NCBI GenBank assembly: GCA_934476675.1
Contig: CAKSOE010000004.1
Coordinates: 77,255-141,254 of the forward strand
Source: an uncultured Clostridia bacterium
GTDB taxonomy: Bacteria > Bacillota > Clostridia > UBA1381
Reading direction: 5' to 3'
Length of the DNA stretch: 64,000 nt
Of the stretch, positions 25,737 to 35,765 are shown in pieces (the first letter of the stretch is position 1; every line of letters starts with the position of its first letter). Under the pieces are notes generated by a model. The model was not told the DNA's origin. It saw only the letters and a list, made by a program, of their open reading frames with translations, and searched no databases. Made by a program: the position numbers and the translations under genes.

Positions 25737-27389
25737 TTACTCTATAAACGAGAATGTCGTGACATCAAATAAGCCGTTATCGGTAATTCGTATTTCGGGT
25801 ATAACCGGCAGCGGTAAAAACGCAAGCGACAAAAACGGATCAACACCCTTATTTACACCTACTTTTCTTGCGTATTCATAAAGTTCATCATGGATTTTTA
25901 TTGTATCATCGGCAGAACCGACAGACATTAAACCTGCAATTTCAAGCGGAAGATATTTTAAAACCTGTCCGTTTGAGCATACTGCAATACCTCCGGCAGC
26001 GCCAAGTGTATTTACAGCAAGCGCCATATCCGGATCGTTATCACCGACAACTATAACATTATGCGAATCGTGTCCGATCGAGGATGCAACAGCGGCATTT
26101 TCTATACCGTAATTCGTAATAAATCCGATACCTTTTGTGCCAAGATTGTGGTGACGTTCAAACACGCAAACCTTTGACAGTTTATCAGACTTTTTAGCTG
26201 TTACCTTTTTTGTTATAATAGCTTCTGGAATAAGTTCAATAGCAGTAAATTCATCAGGGAGTTCATACGCAAAATCATCCTCTGTAACAGTTTTTAAATG
26301 CACGGTATTTGTAACATCGGTACTATCAACAGTTTTTGTTGTAAATATTGCTTTGCCATTTTCAGCAACGAGCTTTCCGTCTTTATATACAGCCGTTATT
26401 TTATTAAGCTCGATACTGTCTGAAACTACAAGATCGGCACGATATGACGGAGCAACAGCGCCTTTGTCTTTCATTCCGTAGCACTCCGCAGAGTTAAGTG
26501 TTGCCATTATAATTGCATCAATCGGTTTTATGCCGAGTGATACCGCTTTTTTGATACAAAAATCAATACTTCCGTCTTTTTCAATTTCACCGATAAATCT
26601 GTCGTCCGTACAGAACATACACCTTCTGAGTGTATATGAATTGACACCTTCGTATAAACGCGCAATATCCTTTGAAAGCGTGCCTTCTCTCAAAAGTACA
26701 TACATACCTTTTGACACTTTTTCTGTCAATTCCGAAACCAACGAACATTCATGGTCGGTTTTTATTCCGGCGCAAACATACGCATCAAGCGCCGAGCCTA
26801 AAAGCAACGGAGCATGACCGTCAATTCTTTCCATGCACAATTTATTTAAAACTTCTTCGCTGCCACCGCATACGCCCGGATAATTCATCATTTCTCCGAT
26901 TCCGAAAAATTCCGGTGCAAGACGTACGGTGTCTTTTGCCGTAAGAACCGCGCCTGTGTGCTCAAAATCCGCCGCTGGAACACATGACGGCAGCATATAA
27001 TTGATATCCATAGGAAGACCCTCGGCAGTTTTTTTCATAAATTTAAGACCATTTTCACCGCATACATTTGTTATTTCATGAGGATCTGCAATGATTGTTG
27101 TGACTCCATGCGGAAGTGTTGTTTTGACGTATTCGGACGGAGTCACCATTGATGATTCAATATGAAGATGCGAATCGATAAAACCGGGCATTATGTATTG
27201 ATTGCGTACATCTGTGCAGTTTTCACATTCGTAATTTCCGACGCCGCAGATATAACCGTCCTTTATAGCCACATCTGCTTTTATTATACGTCCGTTAAAT
27301 ACATCAACAACATTTCCGTTCTTTAACACTAAATCAAATTTTTCTCTACCGCTTGCTGCATCAACAAGTGTTTTAATATTTTTCATCAT
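25737..27389 (-). CDS. ade: Adenine deaminase
   Basis: 550 aa amidohydrolase. The N-terminal half has the metal-binding barrel, with GFIDSHLHIESS (H-x-H), DPHEITNV and FCTDD. The C-terminal half carries FERHHNLGTKGIGF and SSIGHDSHNVIVVG, typical of the Ade family. It converts adenine to hypoxanthine for purine salvage. The ATG at 27389 (or the adjacent one at 27386) follows AGGAG. It lies downstream of aconitase on the same strand, separated by a terminator and a 17-bp inverted repeat. Confidence 0.95.
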   Translation of the reverse strand: MMKNIKTLVDAASGREKFDLVLKNGNVVDVFNGRIIKADVAIKDGYICGVGNYECENCTDVRNQYIMPGFIDSHLHIESSMVTPSEYVKTTLPHGVTTIIADPHEITNVCGENGLKFMKKTAEGLPMDINYMLPSCVPAADFEHTGAVLTAKDTVRLAPEFFGIGEMMNYPGVCGGSEEVLNKLCMERIDGHAPLLLGSALDAYVCAGIKTDHECSLVSELTEKVSKGMYVLLREGTLSKDIARLYEGVNSYTLRRCMFCTDDRFIGEIEKDGSIDFCIKKAVSLGIKPIDAIIMATLNSAECYGMKDKGAVAPSYRADLVVSDSIELNKITAVYKDGKLVAENGKAIFTTKTVDSTDVTNTVHLKTVTEDDFAYELPDEFTAIELIPEAIITKKVTAKKSDKLSKVCVFERHHNLGTKGIGFITNYGIENAAVASSIGHDSHNVIVVGDNDPDMALAVNTLGAAGGIAVCSNGQVLKYLPLEIAGLMSVGSADDTIKIHDELYEYARKVGVNKGVDPFLSLAFLPLPVIPEIRITDNGLFDVTTFSFIE

Positions 27390-27416
27390 TATCAGCTCCT
27401 AATATTTAAAAATCGT

Positions 27417-27456
27417 AATCCAAGTAAGATAAATGGTAATTTATCTTACTTGGATT
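27417..27456. repeat. 17-bp perfect inverted repeat in the ade leader
   Basis: The arms 27417-27433 and 27440-27456 are exact reverse complements around a six-base loop. On the ade strand the hairpin is followed by ACGATTTTTAAA, then by the ade ribosome site, so it would act as a leader terminator if transcribed. An operator is the alternative reading. Confidence 0.6.
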
Positions 27457-27490
27457 GGTTGTTTTTTTAACCATTCCCTGCAGATTTTCA

Positions 27491-27522
27491 AAACCTCCAA
27501 GCTTATAAAGCCTTGGAGGTTT
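27491..27522 (-). terminator. Terminator of the aconitase gene
   Basis: AAACCTCCAAG and CTTGGAGGTTT form an 11-bp stem 8 bases after the aconitase stop; the T-run is short (TTTT). Confidence 0.75.
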
Positions 27523-27529
27523 AAATTAA

Positions 27530-29461
27530 CTACGCATTCTGCTTTGTATAATTAAGCAATCCGCCTGCGAAAATCATATCTTTTTGTCTCTGTGAGAAGT
27601 TTACATTTACATTAAAGTCAAACCCTTTTGTTACATTCGTAACTTTTACAGTATTTCCGGCTTCGATTTGAGATTTGACGTTTTCAATCTTTAATTCATC
27701 GTCCTGTGATACTCTGTCATAGTCTGATTCGTTCTCAAATGTCATCGGAATAATTCCTGCATTTATAAGGTTAGCCATATGGATTCTTGCAAAAGACTTT
27801 GTTATAACAGCTTTCACACCCAGGTACAACGGAGCGAGCGCAGCGTGTTCTCTTGACGAACCCTGTCCGTAGTTTGTTCCGCCTATAATTATACTTTTAC
27901 CGAGAGCAAGCGCTCTGTCGTGGAAAGTCTCGTCACATACAGCAAAACAATACTTTGATATTTCCGGTATATTTGAACGCAGCGGCAATATTTTTGCACC
28001 TGCCGGCATGATATGGTCAGTTGTGATGTTATCCTCCACTTTAAGACTTACCTTTGCATCAATCGTTTCTGCAAGCGGTTCCGATAACGGGAACGGTTTT
28101 ATATTCGGGCCTCTTAAAATTTCAACACTGTCCATTTCTGACTCCGGAACAGGCTCTACTATCATATTGTCATTTACTGTGAATTTTTCCGGCAGTTTAA
28201 AATCAGGCATTTCTCCCAAAGTACGCGGGTCTGTAAGCACGCCTGTAATTGCTGATATAGCAGCCATTTCAGGCGATACAAGATATATCTGACCGTCTTT
28301 TGTTCCGCTTCTTCCCTCGAAGTTTCTGTTAAATGTTCTTAACGAAATTCCACCGGAATTGGGTGACTGTCCCATACCTATACACGGACCGCAGGCGCTT
28401 TCAAGTATCCTTGCTCCGGCATTTATCATTATCGCAAGCGCACCGTTTTCAGCCAGCATATTGAGCACCTGTTTTGAACCCGGCGCTATTGAAAGCGACA
28501 CATTTGGATTTACAGTCTTATCTTTCAATATATATGCAACCTTCAGCATATCAAGCAGTGATGAATTGGTACACGAACCGATACATACCTGATCTATTTT
28601 CATTGCGCCTATTTCTTCAACAGACTTTACATTATCCGGCATATGCGGACAAGCTGCCAGAGGTACAAGTTCACTGAGGTTAATGTTTATTTCTTCATCA
28701 TATACCGCATCGGAGTCTGCCGAAAGCGGAATATATACATCCTCTCTACCCTGCGCCTTCAAAAATTCAAGCGTGATTTCATCTGACGGGAAAACCGATG
28801 TTGTCGCACCAAGCTCCGCACCCATGTTTGTGATGGTTGCTCTTTCCGGAACAGAAAGAGTTTTTACACCCTCGCCGCAGTACTCGATAACCTTTCCTAC
28901 ACCGCCTTTTACAGTCATACGTCTTAATACTTCCAGAATTACATCCTTTGCAGCCACCCACGGTGAAAGTTTCCCGGTAAGATTAACCTTTACGACCTTC
29001 GGGCAAGTAATATAATATGTTCCGCCGCCCATTGCAACAGCAACGTCCATGCCGCCTGCACCGATAGCTATCATTCCGATACCTCCGCCGGTAGGAGTAT
29101 GGCTGTCAGAACCGATCAGTGTTTTACCGGGCGCACCAAAGCGTTCAAGATGCACCTGGTGGCAGATGCCGTTACCGGGGCGAGAAAAATAAATACCGTG
29201 TTTCTTAGCAACACTTCCTATAAATCTATGGTCATCCATATTCATAAAACCATTTTGAAGTGTATTATGATCTATATATGCAACCGAACGTTCTGTTTTT
29301 ACTCTCGGCACACCCATTGCTTCAAATTCAAGATATGCCATAGTACCCGTGGCGTCCTGAGTAAGCGTCTGATCGATTTTAATTCCGATTTCTGTCCCTT
29401 TTACCATTTCACCTTCAACAAGATGAGCAGATAATATTTTTTCTGTCAGTGTAAGTCCCAT
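27530..29461 (-). CDS. Aconitate hydratase
   Basis: 643 aa. The [4Fe-4S] ligands are in IGSCTNSS and CGPCIGMGQ. Substrate-site motifs DSHTPTGGGIG, RNFEGRSGT and the C-terminal swivel domain YGQGSSREHAAL are present. The length and domain order match the short single-chain aconitases of anaerobes (related to isopropylmalate isomerase) rather than the ~900-aa AcnA. It isomerises citrate to isocitrate, likely for glutamate synthesis in an incomplete TCA cycle. The ATG follows TAGGAGTGAT. Confidence 0.9.
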   Translation of the reverse strand: MGLTLTEKILSAHLVEGEMVKGTEIGIKIDQTLTQDATGTMAYLEFEAMGVPRVKTERSVAYIDHNTLQNGFMNMDDHRFIGSVAKKHGIYFSRPGNGICHQVHLERFGAPGKTLIGSDSHTPTGGGIGMIAIGAGGMDVAVAMGGGTYYITCPKVVKVNLTGKLSPWVAAKDVILEVLRRMTVKGGVGKVIEYCGEGVKTLSVPERATITNMGAELGATTSVFPSDEITLEFLKAQGREDVYIPLSADSDAVYDEEININLSELVPLAACPHMPDNVKSVEEIGAMKIDQVCIGSCTNSSLLDMLKVAYILKDKTVNPNVSLSIAPGSKQVLNMLAENGALAIMINAGARILESACGPCIGMGQSPNSGGISLRTFNRNFEGRSGTKDGQIYLVSPEMAAISAITGVLTDPRTLGEMPDFKLPEKFTVNDNMIVEPVPESEMDSVEILRGPNIKPFPLSEPLAETIDAKVSLKVEDNITTDHIMPAGAKILPLRSNIPEISKYCFAVCDETFHDRALALGKSIIIGGTNYGQGSSREHAALAPLYLGVKAVITKSFARIHMANLINAGIIPMTFENESDYDRVSQDDELKIENVKSQIEAGNTVKVTNVTKGFDFNVNVNFSQRQKDMIFAGGLLNYTKQNA

Positions 29462-29533
29462 TTATATCACTCCTACAATATTATTATACATTATTTTATA
29501 CCAAATACGGAATTTTGTCAAGATTATATAGCT

Positions 29534-31321
29534 TTATGACTGCGGTTCTGCCGACTTCACACTTTTTGTTATTCCGTATTTCTGTTTATATGCCTTATAC
29601 AGCTTATCAAACATTTCATCACCGTGAGATTTAACATTATTCAGATATTCATGCGTGTCAAAGCTGTCATCGGCAACCTGAATAAGGCAGACTGCAATAT
29701 TTGAGCAGTGGTCTGCAACCCTTTCGCAATTTGTAATCAAATCCGAAAGAACAAATCCTGTTTCAATCGTACAAATGCCCTTTTTCAGACGCGCCACATG
29801 AGCTTTTTTTATATTGCTTTTAAGCTTGTCTATTACCTGTTCAAGCGGTTCGACCTTTTTAGCTTCTTCAAGATCGTTGTTTATAAACGAATCAACCGTA
29901 ATTTCCAGAATTTCAATCAAAGCATCTTTAAGATTTTCCAATTCGCTGCAAGCTTCATCAGAAAATTTGAGCTTTTTATCGTGTATTTCTTTTGCAACCT
30001 TCATCATATTAAGCGCATGGTCGCTTATTCTTTCAAAATCGCCTATTGTATGCAAAAGATTTGAGGTTTCATGGCTGTCGCCCACCGAAAGCGTTTTTCG
30101 ACAGACCTTTACAAGGAAGGTTCCGAGCTTGTCCTCATAAATATCGGACATATTTTCATTTTCTACTATTTGCTCCGCTATTTTTTCATCAAAGTTATTG
30201 ATAAGGTTTAATGAGGATATAAAGTTATTTTTTGCCAAAACAGCCATCTGATCTGTTGCTTTTTTACACTGTGCAACAGCAACGCTCGGCGTTTGCAGCA
30301 AACGTTCGTCTATAAGACTTTCAAATGTATTTTCGCTTTTTTCTTTGTCATCCTTTATGAGAATATACGCAAGTTTTTCAAATTGCTTCATAAACGGAAA
30401 CAAAGTGATTGTTGTAAACAAGTTAAATGAAGTATGTACTATTGCGATTTCGGCAGCATTCATGGATTTATATAAGAACGGTGCATTTGTGATAGATTTA
30501 AAAATATAAAATACTATCATAAATATAACGACTCCGGTTGTGTTGAAATAAAGTCTGAACACAGCTGCTCTTTTTGCGCTTTTATTTGCACCTATTGATG
30601 ATAAAATAGCTGTCGTACAAGCTCCGATGTCAGCGCCTAAAATAATAGGTATTGCCGTTACACAGGTTATCTGCCCCGTGACAGCCAATGCCTGCACTAT
30701 TCCGACAGCAGCCGAAGAACTCTGAATTACAGCAGTAAACAATGCGCCTACCGCTACGCCCAAAATTGGGTTTGAAAACAGAAGAAGTATATTTTTAAAG
30801 CTTTCATTATGTGCAAGAGGCTTTACGGCATCGCTCATCATACCCATGCCGATAAGAAGTACGGAAAAACCGAGGATAATTCCGCCTATATCCTTGCTTT
30901 TTGTTTTTTTGATGAACATATACAAAATAATACCTGCCACCGCACATACAAGCGACATTGTAGACGGTTTAAAGAGCTGAACAAAAAGGTTGCCGTCCTC
31001 TGCGCCGGACAGACTCAAAAGCCACGCTGTCATGGTGGTACCGATATTAGAACCGACTATTATTCCCATTGACTGCGAAAATTCCATAATTCCCGAATTG
31101 ACAAATCCAACCACCATAACTGTAGTGGCTGTTGAGCTTTGTATAATTGCCGTTACAATCATTCCGAGAAGTATTCCTCTGATGGGACTGGATGTAAGAT
31201 TATCAAGCATTGTTTTAAGCTTTTCGCCGGCGCTTTTTTCAAGGCTTTCGCCCATAAAATTCATACCAAACAAAAAGATTCCGAGCCCGCCCAATAAAGT
31301 CAGCACTGAAATCATATTCAC
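29534..31321 (-). CDS. Na+/phosphate symporter with PhoU-like C-terminal domain
   Basis: 595 aa. The N-terminal ~310 residues are membrane-spanning and contain the two inverted QSSTATT and QSSSAAV motifs of the NptA/YjbB Na/Pi-cotransporter family. The C-terminal ~220 residues are charged helices resembling PhoU (RISDHALNMMKVA, CERVADHCSNIAV). It is involved in phosphate uptake or export driven by Na+. The start is a GTG at 31321 five bases after GAGGTGAT, or the ATG at 31315. It is a separate unit from the aconitase gene. Confidence 0.88.
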   Translation of the reverse strand: MNMISVLTLLGGLGIFLFGMNFMGESLEKSAGEKLKTMLDNLTSSPIRGILLGMIVTAIIQSSTATTVMVVGFVNSGIMEFSQSMGIIVGSNIGTTMTAWLLSLSGAEDGNLFVQLFKPSTMSLVCAVAGIILYMFIKKTKSKDIGGIILGFSVLLIGMGMMSDAVKPLAHNESFKNILLLFSNPILGVAVGALFTAVIQSSSAAVGIVQALAVTGQITCVTAIPIILGADIGACTTAILSSIGANKSAKRAAVFRLYFNTTGVVIFMIVFYIFKSITNAPFLYKSMNAAEIAIVHTSFNLFTTITLFPFMKQFEKLAYILIKDDKEKSENTFESLIDERLLQTPSVAVAQCKKATDQMAVLAKNNFISSLNLINNFDEKIAEQIVENENMSDIYEDKLGTFLVKVCRKTLSVGDSHETSNLLHTIGDFERISDHALNMMKVAKEIHDKKLKFSDEACSELENLKDALIEILEITVDSFINNDLEEAKKVEPLEQVIDKLKSNIKKAHVARLKKGICTIETGFVLSDLITNCERVADHCSNIAVCLIQVADDSFDTHEYLNNVKSHGDEMFDKLYKAYKQKYGITKSVKSAEPQS

Positions 31322-31496
31322 CGCAAATCACCTCATTATATCATTATACTGTTATTATAACATCTTTCTTAGAAAATTGAAATACATTTTTTGATTTTTT
31401 TTGCATATTTTATATTTTTTTTCGTTTTAGAACCTTTTTTTGAGCAAAACATACAAACATATGAACTATCTCTCCCCTATTCCCTGCCGCAAATGA

Positions 31497-31533
31497 TAAA
31501 AGCGGCTGTAACGTTTGGTTACAACCGCTTTTA
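31497..31533 (-). terminator. Terminator of the pyruvate:ferredoxin oxidoreductase gene
   Basis: TAAAAGCGG-TGTAAC arms pair with GTTACA-CCGCTTTTA with one mismatch, 10 bases after the stop codon. Confidence 0.85.
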
Positions 31534-31543
31534 TAGGTATTTA

Positions 31544-34500
31544 TTATTCAGCTTCTGCTAATTTTACAAGTTTTGCATACTTTTCTTCTGCATTCTTAAC
31601 AGCGTGTGCGAATAATTCTTTTGCTCTTTCGGGATTTGAGCGAGCAAGTGAATTATAACGAACCTCGCCCATGAGGAAGTCCTCGTAAGAAAGCGTCGGT
31701 TTCTTTGAATCCAAAGTAAACGGATTCTTACCCTCTGCTGCCTTTCTCGGATCGAATCTGAAGCAGTGCCAGTAACCTGACTCAACAGCCTTCTTCTCCT
31801 CTGTCTGAGCAATCTTCATGCCGCCTTTGATGCCATGGTTGATACAGGGTGCGTATGCAATGATGATTGACGGACCGTTATAGCTTTCAGCTTCAAGCAT
31901 AGCATCAAGACACTGCTGCATATTGTAGCCCATAGCTACCTGTGCAACATAGATGTAGCCATAACTCATAGCGATAGCTGCAAGATCCTTTTTCTTAACC
32001 TCTTTACCTGCTGCCGCAAACTGTGCGATAGCGCCTGTCGGAGTAGCCTTTGAAGCCTGACCGCCTGTATTTGAATAAACCTCTGTATCGAATACGAGAA
32101 TGTTTATATCATTTCCGGAAGCAAGAGCATGGTCAACACCGCCGAAGCCGATATCATATGCCCAGCCGTCGCCGCCGAATATCCAGCATGATTTCTTTGA
32201 AAGATATGCTTTATCTGCAAGAACATCCTTTGCTTCCTGTGAATTTACCGCAGCAACTGCCTTTAACAATTCCTCTGTCGGAACCTTATTGCAAGCGCCG
32301 CATTCTTTTGTTTCAATAAACTTATCAAATGCACTCTTAACGTCTGCATTTTCATCAGCAATCTTCTTAACCTTTTCGATTGTCTGATTTCTTAATGTAT
32401 CCTGAGCGATGAACATACCAAGACCGAACTCAGCGTTGTCTTCAAAGAGTGAGTTAGCCCATGCAGGACCTTCGCCGTCTGCATTTGATGTATACGGTGT
32501 TGACGGTGCGCTGCCGCCCCAGATTGACGAACAGCCTGTTGCGTTTGCAACGAACATTCTGTCACCAAAGAGCTGAGTTACAAGCTTAGCATACGGTGTT
32601 TCTCCGCAGCCTGCGCACGCACCCGAGAATTCAAGATACGGAAGCTTGAACTGCGAACCCTTAACCTTTGACATCGGGAACTTGTCAAGAACGGCCTGCT
32701 TTTCACCGAGCGCCGAAGCATAATCAAAATATTTCTGCTCGCCGTACTGTGAATCAAGCGAATTCATAACAAGAGTATCATTCTTGATGTTGCCCGGGCA
32801 GATGTTTGCGCAGCTGCCGCAGCCTGTACAGTCAAGAACCGAAATTGCCATTGTGTAGTACAATCCGTCAAGCTGCTTTGCCGGAGCATATTTTATACCC
32901 TCGGGAGCATTCTTGAGTTCTTCTTCCGTAAGAACTACCGGACGTATACAAGCGTGAGGACATACATATGAACACTGTCCGCACTGGATACAAGTTTCGT
33001 TATTCCATGTAGGAACGTCTATTGCAATACCTCTCTTTTCATAAGCGGCACTGCCCAGCGGAACTTCACCTGTCTGGTATTTTGTGAATGCCGAAACGGG
33101 AAGCTTTGCACCCTCAAATGCGTTAATCGGAACAAGAATGTTGTTTACATAATCGATTAACTCGCCTTCGCCGTCATGCTTAACCGAAATATCTTCATAT
33201 TCGCAGTTCTTCCAGCTTTCGGGAACGTCTACCTTAACAACCTGCTGCGCACCGGCATCGATAGCGTCATGATTCATCTTAACGATTGCTTCACCCTTCT
33301 TTGAGTAGGAAGCCGTTGCAGCGTCTTTCATGTACTTAATAGCATCTTCTTCAGGAAGAATTGCCGATAATTTAAAGAATGCCGACTGTAATACTGTGTT
33401 GATTCTGTTTCCGAGTCCGATTTCCTTACCGATTTTAACACCGTCTATTGTATAGAATCTGATGTTATTGTCGGCAATGTATTTCTTAACCTGTCCGGGA
33501 AGATGCTTATCAAGCTCCTCGCCCGACCATGAACAGTTCAAAAGGAATACGCCGCCCGGTTTAATATCCGATACCATATCATACTGTCTTATGTATGACG
33601 CTTTATGACAGGCAACAAAGTCAGCCTTATTGATAAGGTATGTTGATGTAATCGGCGAATCTCCGAAACGCAGATGCGAACAGGTCAAGCCGCCCGATTT
33701 CTTTGAATCGTAGTCAAAATAAGCCTGAACATACTTATCTGTGTGGTCACCGATAATTTTAACCGAGTTTTTGTTTGCGCCGACTGTACCGTCTGCGCCG
33801 AGCCCCCAGAACTTACAGCTGGTTGTACCTGCCGGAGTTGTATCGGGATTTTCGTCAAGCGGCAGCGACAGATGTGTAACATCATCGTTGATACCGATTG
33901 TGAAATGCTTTTTCTCTGTGTTCTTGAACGCAGCGATTATGCAAGCCGGAGTTGTATCCTTTGATGCAAGACCGTAACGACCGGCATATACAGGAACATC
34001 CTTAAACTTACCGTCCTCCTGCAATGCAGCAACAACATCAAGGAATAACGGCTCGCCAAGTGCGCCCGGTTCCTTCGTTCTGTCAAGAACGGTAATCTTT
34101 TTAACTGTTGAAGGAATAACCTCAACAAGATGTTTAACGCTGAACGGTCTGTAAAGTCTTACAGTAACCATACCAACCTTGCCGCCTTTTGCGTTCAGGT
34201 AATCAACTGTTTCCTTAATTGTATCGCATACGCTGCCCATCGCAATGATAATCTGCTCTGCATCGGCAGCACCGTGATAGTTAAAGAGCTTATAATCAGT
34301 TCCGATTTTGGCGTTAACCTTGTCCATATACATCTGACAAACTTCGGGAACTGCTTCGTAAACTGAGTTACAGGCTTCTCTTGCCTGGAAGTAAACGTCG
34401 CCGTTCTGAGCTGTACCTCTCTGAGCCGGATGTTCCGGATTAAGAGCCTTGCTTCTGAATTCATTTATAGCGTCCCAGTCAACCATTTCAGCCAAATCCT

Positions 34501-35065
34501 TGTAATCCCAGCAAGCCACCTTCTGGTACTCGTGAGATGTTCTGAAACCGTCAAAGAAGTGCAGGAACGGAACCTTGCCTTTGATTGCACTCATATGCGC
34601 AACCGCACCCAAGTCCATAGCCTCCTGCGGATTGGTTGATGCGAGCATTGCAAAACCCGTCTGACGGCAAGCCATAACGTCGCTGTGATCACCAAAAATT
34701 GAAAGTGCGTGAGCAGCTATACATCTTGCCGATACGTTAAATACGCAGGGCAGCTGTTCGCCCGCAATTTTGTACATATTGGGGATCATAAGCAAAAGAC
34801 CCTGTGAAGCAGTATAGGTTGTTGTAAGCGCACCGGCTGTAAGCGAGCCGTGAACCGCACCGGATGCACCGGCTTCTGACTGCATTTCTACAACCTTAAC
34901 GGTGTTTCCGAATATGTTTTTCTGACCGGCAGCAGCCCATTTGTCTGTAACTTCTGCCATTGTGGATGATGGTGTGATAGGATAGATAGCAGCGATATCC
35001 GTAAATGCATATGAAGCATAAGCGGCGGCGTTGTTACCGTCCATGGTTTTCATTTTTCTTCCCAT
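31544..35065 (-). CDS. nifJ: Pyruvate:ferredoxin (flavodoxin) oxidoreductase
   Basis: 1173 aa from the ATG at 35065 behind CAGGAGGAG; the upstream in-frame codons are leader. One chain carries all domains: N-terminal pyrophosphate-binding (AIYPITPSSTMAE), domain II, the gamma/central domain (DRTKEPGALGEP), an 8-Fe ferredoxin domain (CIQCGQCSYVCPHAC and CTGCGSCANICPGN), and the C-terminal TPP domain (GCAGCGETPY, GDGWAYDIGFGG). It converts pyruvate and CoA to acetyl-CoA, CO2 and reduced ferredoxin, the central step of clostridial fermentation. It is monocistronic with a strong promoter. Confidence 0.97.
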   Translation of the reverse strand: MGRKMKTMDGNNAAAYASYAFTDIAAIYPITPSSTMAEVTDKWAAAGQKNIFGNTVKVVEMQSEAGASGAVHGSLTAGALTTTYTASQGLLLMIPNMYKIAGEQLPCVFNVSARCIAAHALSIFGDHSDVMACRQTGFAMLASTNPQEAMDLGAVAHMSAIKGKVPFLHFFDGFRTSHEYQKVACWDYKDLAEMVDWDAINEFRSKALNPEHPAQRGTAQNGDVYFQAREACNSVYEAVPEVCQMYMDKVNAKIGTDYKLFNYHGAADAEQIIIAMGSVCDTIKETVDYLNAKGGKVGMVTVRLYRPFSVKHLVEVIPSTVKKITVLDRTKEPGALGEPLFLDVVAALQEDGKFKDVPVYAGRYGLASKDTTPACIIAAFKNTEKKHFTIGINDDVTHLSLPLDENPDTTPAGTTSCKFWGLGADGTVGANKNSVKIIGDHTDKYVQAYFDYDSKKSGGLTCSHLRFGDSPITSTYLINKADFVACHKASYIRQYDMVSDIKPGGVFLLNCSWSGEELDKHLPGQVKKYIADNNIRFYTIDGVKIGKEIGLGNRINTVLQSAFFKLSAILPEEDAIKYMKDAATASYSKKGEAIVKMNHDAIDAGAQQVVKVDVPESWKNCEYEDISVKHDGEGELIDYVNNILVPINAFEGAKLPVSAFTKYQTGEVPLGSAAYEKRGIAIDVPTWNNETCIQCGQCSYVCPHACIRPVVLTEEELKNAPEGIKYAPAKQLDGLYYTMAISVLDCTGCGSCANICPGNIKNDTLVMNSLDSQYGEQKYFDYASALGEKQAVLDKFPMSKVKGSQFKLPYLEFSGACAGCGETPYAKLVTQLFGDRMFVANATGCSSIWGGSAPSTPYTSNADGEGPAWANSLFEDNAEFGLGMFIAQDTLRNQTIEKVKKIADENADVKSAFDKFIETKECGACNKVPTEELLKAVAAVNSQEAKDVLADKAYLSKKSCWIFGGDGWAYDIGFGGVDHALASGNDINILVFDTEVYSNTGGQASKATPTGAIAQFAAAGKEVKKKDLAAIAMSYGYIYVAQVAMGYNMQQCLDAMLEAESYNGPSIIIAYAPCINHGIKGGMKIAQTEEKKAVESGYWHCFRFDPRKAAEGKNPFTLDSKKPTLSYEDFLMGEVRYNSLARSNPERAKELFAHAVKNAEEKYAKLVKLAEAE

Positions 35066-35197
35066 CGGAATCTCCTCCTGTGATTTTATTTTAGTACCGC
35101 AGAATATGCTGTATGCCATATCTTGTGGTAGAATGTGCCGAAAAAGACATTTTGAGTGTATTAAGTCTCAAAAAAACTTTTTATAGCATACACATAT

Positions 35198-35226
35198 ATA
35201 ATACCACTATTTACATATAAAATCAA
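35198..35226 (-). promoter_or_regulatory. Promoter of nifJ
   Basis: Reverse strand: TTGATT (35226-35221), 17-base spacer, TATTAT (35203-35198). The ~130-base leader contains no clear stable fold. Confidence 0.6.
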
Positions 35227-35288
35227 GATGAAAAATTAAAAAAATATTGGTTTTCTGTTGGTAAAAAGTAACAAAATATATTTTTTCA

Positions 35289-35519
35289 TCACCTGTATTC
35301 TCTTTTTGCAGCCGAAAGTTGTTTTAAAAAGATTTTTTCTTTTGTTAAAAACAAATCATACAATCTGCTGCATCTGTGTGAAAGACGTGTCAGGTTTGCT
35401 CCGCACAGCGGCATATTTTTTCTTATACACCTGTCAACCATTATATCGAAATATTTTTTGTTAAGCTCTGTATATATGCCGAGAATCCACAGATTAACGG
35501 CGCTCAAAAACAGTTTCAT
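35289..35519 (-). CDS. Small hypothetical protein
   Basis: 76 aa, beginning MKLFLSAVNLWILGIYTELN, basic in its C-terminal half. The ATG at 35519 has a good ribosome site (AGGGGAG, 6 bases away), which separates it from chance frames nearby. I recognise no family. It sits alone between nifJ and nrdD, with no obvious promoter. It could be a real small membrane-associated protein or a chance frame. Confidence 0.4.
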   Translation of the reverse strand: MKLFLSAVNLWILGIYTELNKKYFDIMVDRCIRKNMPLCGANLTRLSHRCSRLYDLFLTKEKIFLKQLSAAKREYR

Positions 35520-35654
35520 AAAGTACTCCCCTATTATTTTATTGATAATTTTTAGTATATCTTTTTTGCTGATTAAAAAACATTGAAAAATATGTGCAAA
35601 CGGGTAATTTATGGAGCGTAAAAGAATTGTAATAAAGTAAAAATAATTATGTAA

Positions 35655-35683
35655 TTGATTTTTATACTAACAATAGCTATAAT
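35655..35683 (+). promoter_or_regulatory. Promoter of nrdD-nrdG-dut
   Basis: TTGATT (35655-35660), 17-base spacer, perfect TATAAT (35678-35683), about 80 bases before the nrdD ATG. Confidence 0.65.
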
Positions 35684-35717
35684 AAATTACAGACACTAAA
35701 CCACAAGATGTTGTGGT
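35669..35717. promoter_or_regulatory. Candidate pair of NrdR boxes
   Basis: ACCACAAGATGTTGTGGT (35700-35717) is a 7-bp inverted repeat and matches 8 of 10 core positions of the NrdR consensus CWATATATWG. A weaker match, CAATAGCTAT, overlaps the -10 box about 31 bases upstream, the spacing usual for paired NrdR boxes. NrdR is the general repressor of ribonucleotide reductase genes, but its gene is not in this window. Confidence 0.35.
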
Positions 35718-35765
35718 CACAATATGTAACATATACAAATTATAAGAAATGGAGGAGAAGAAAAA

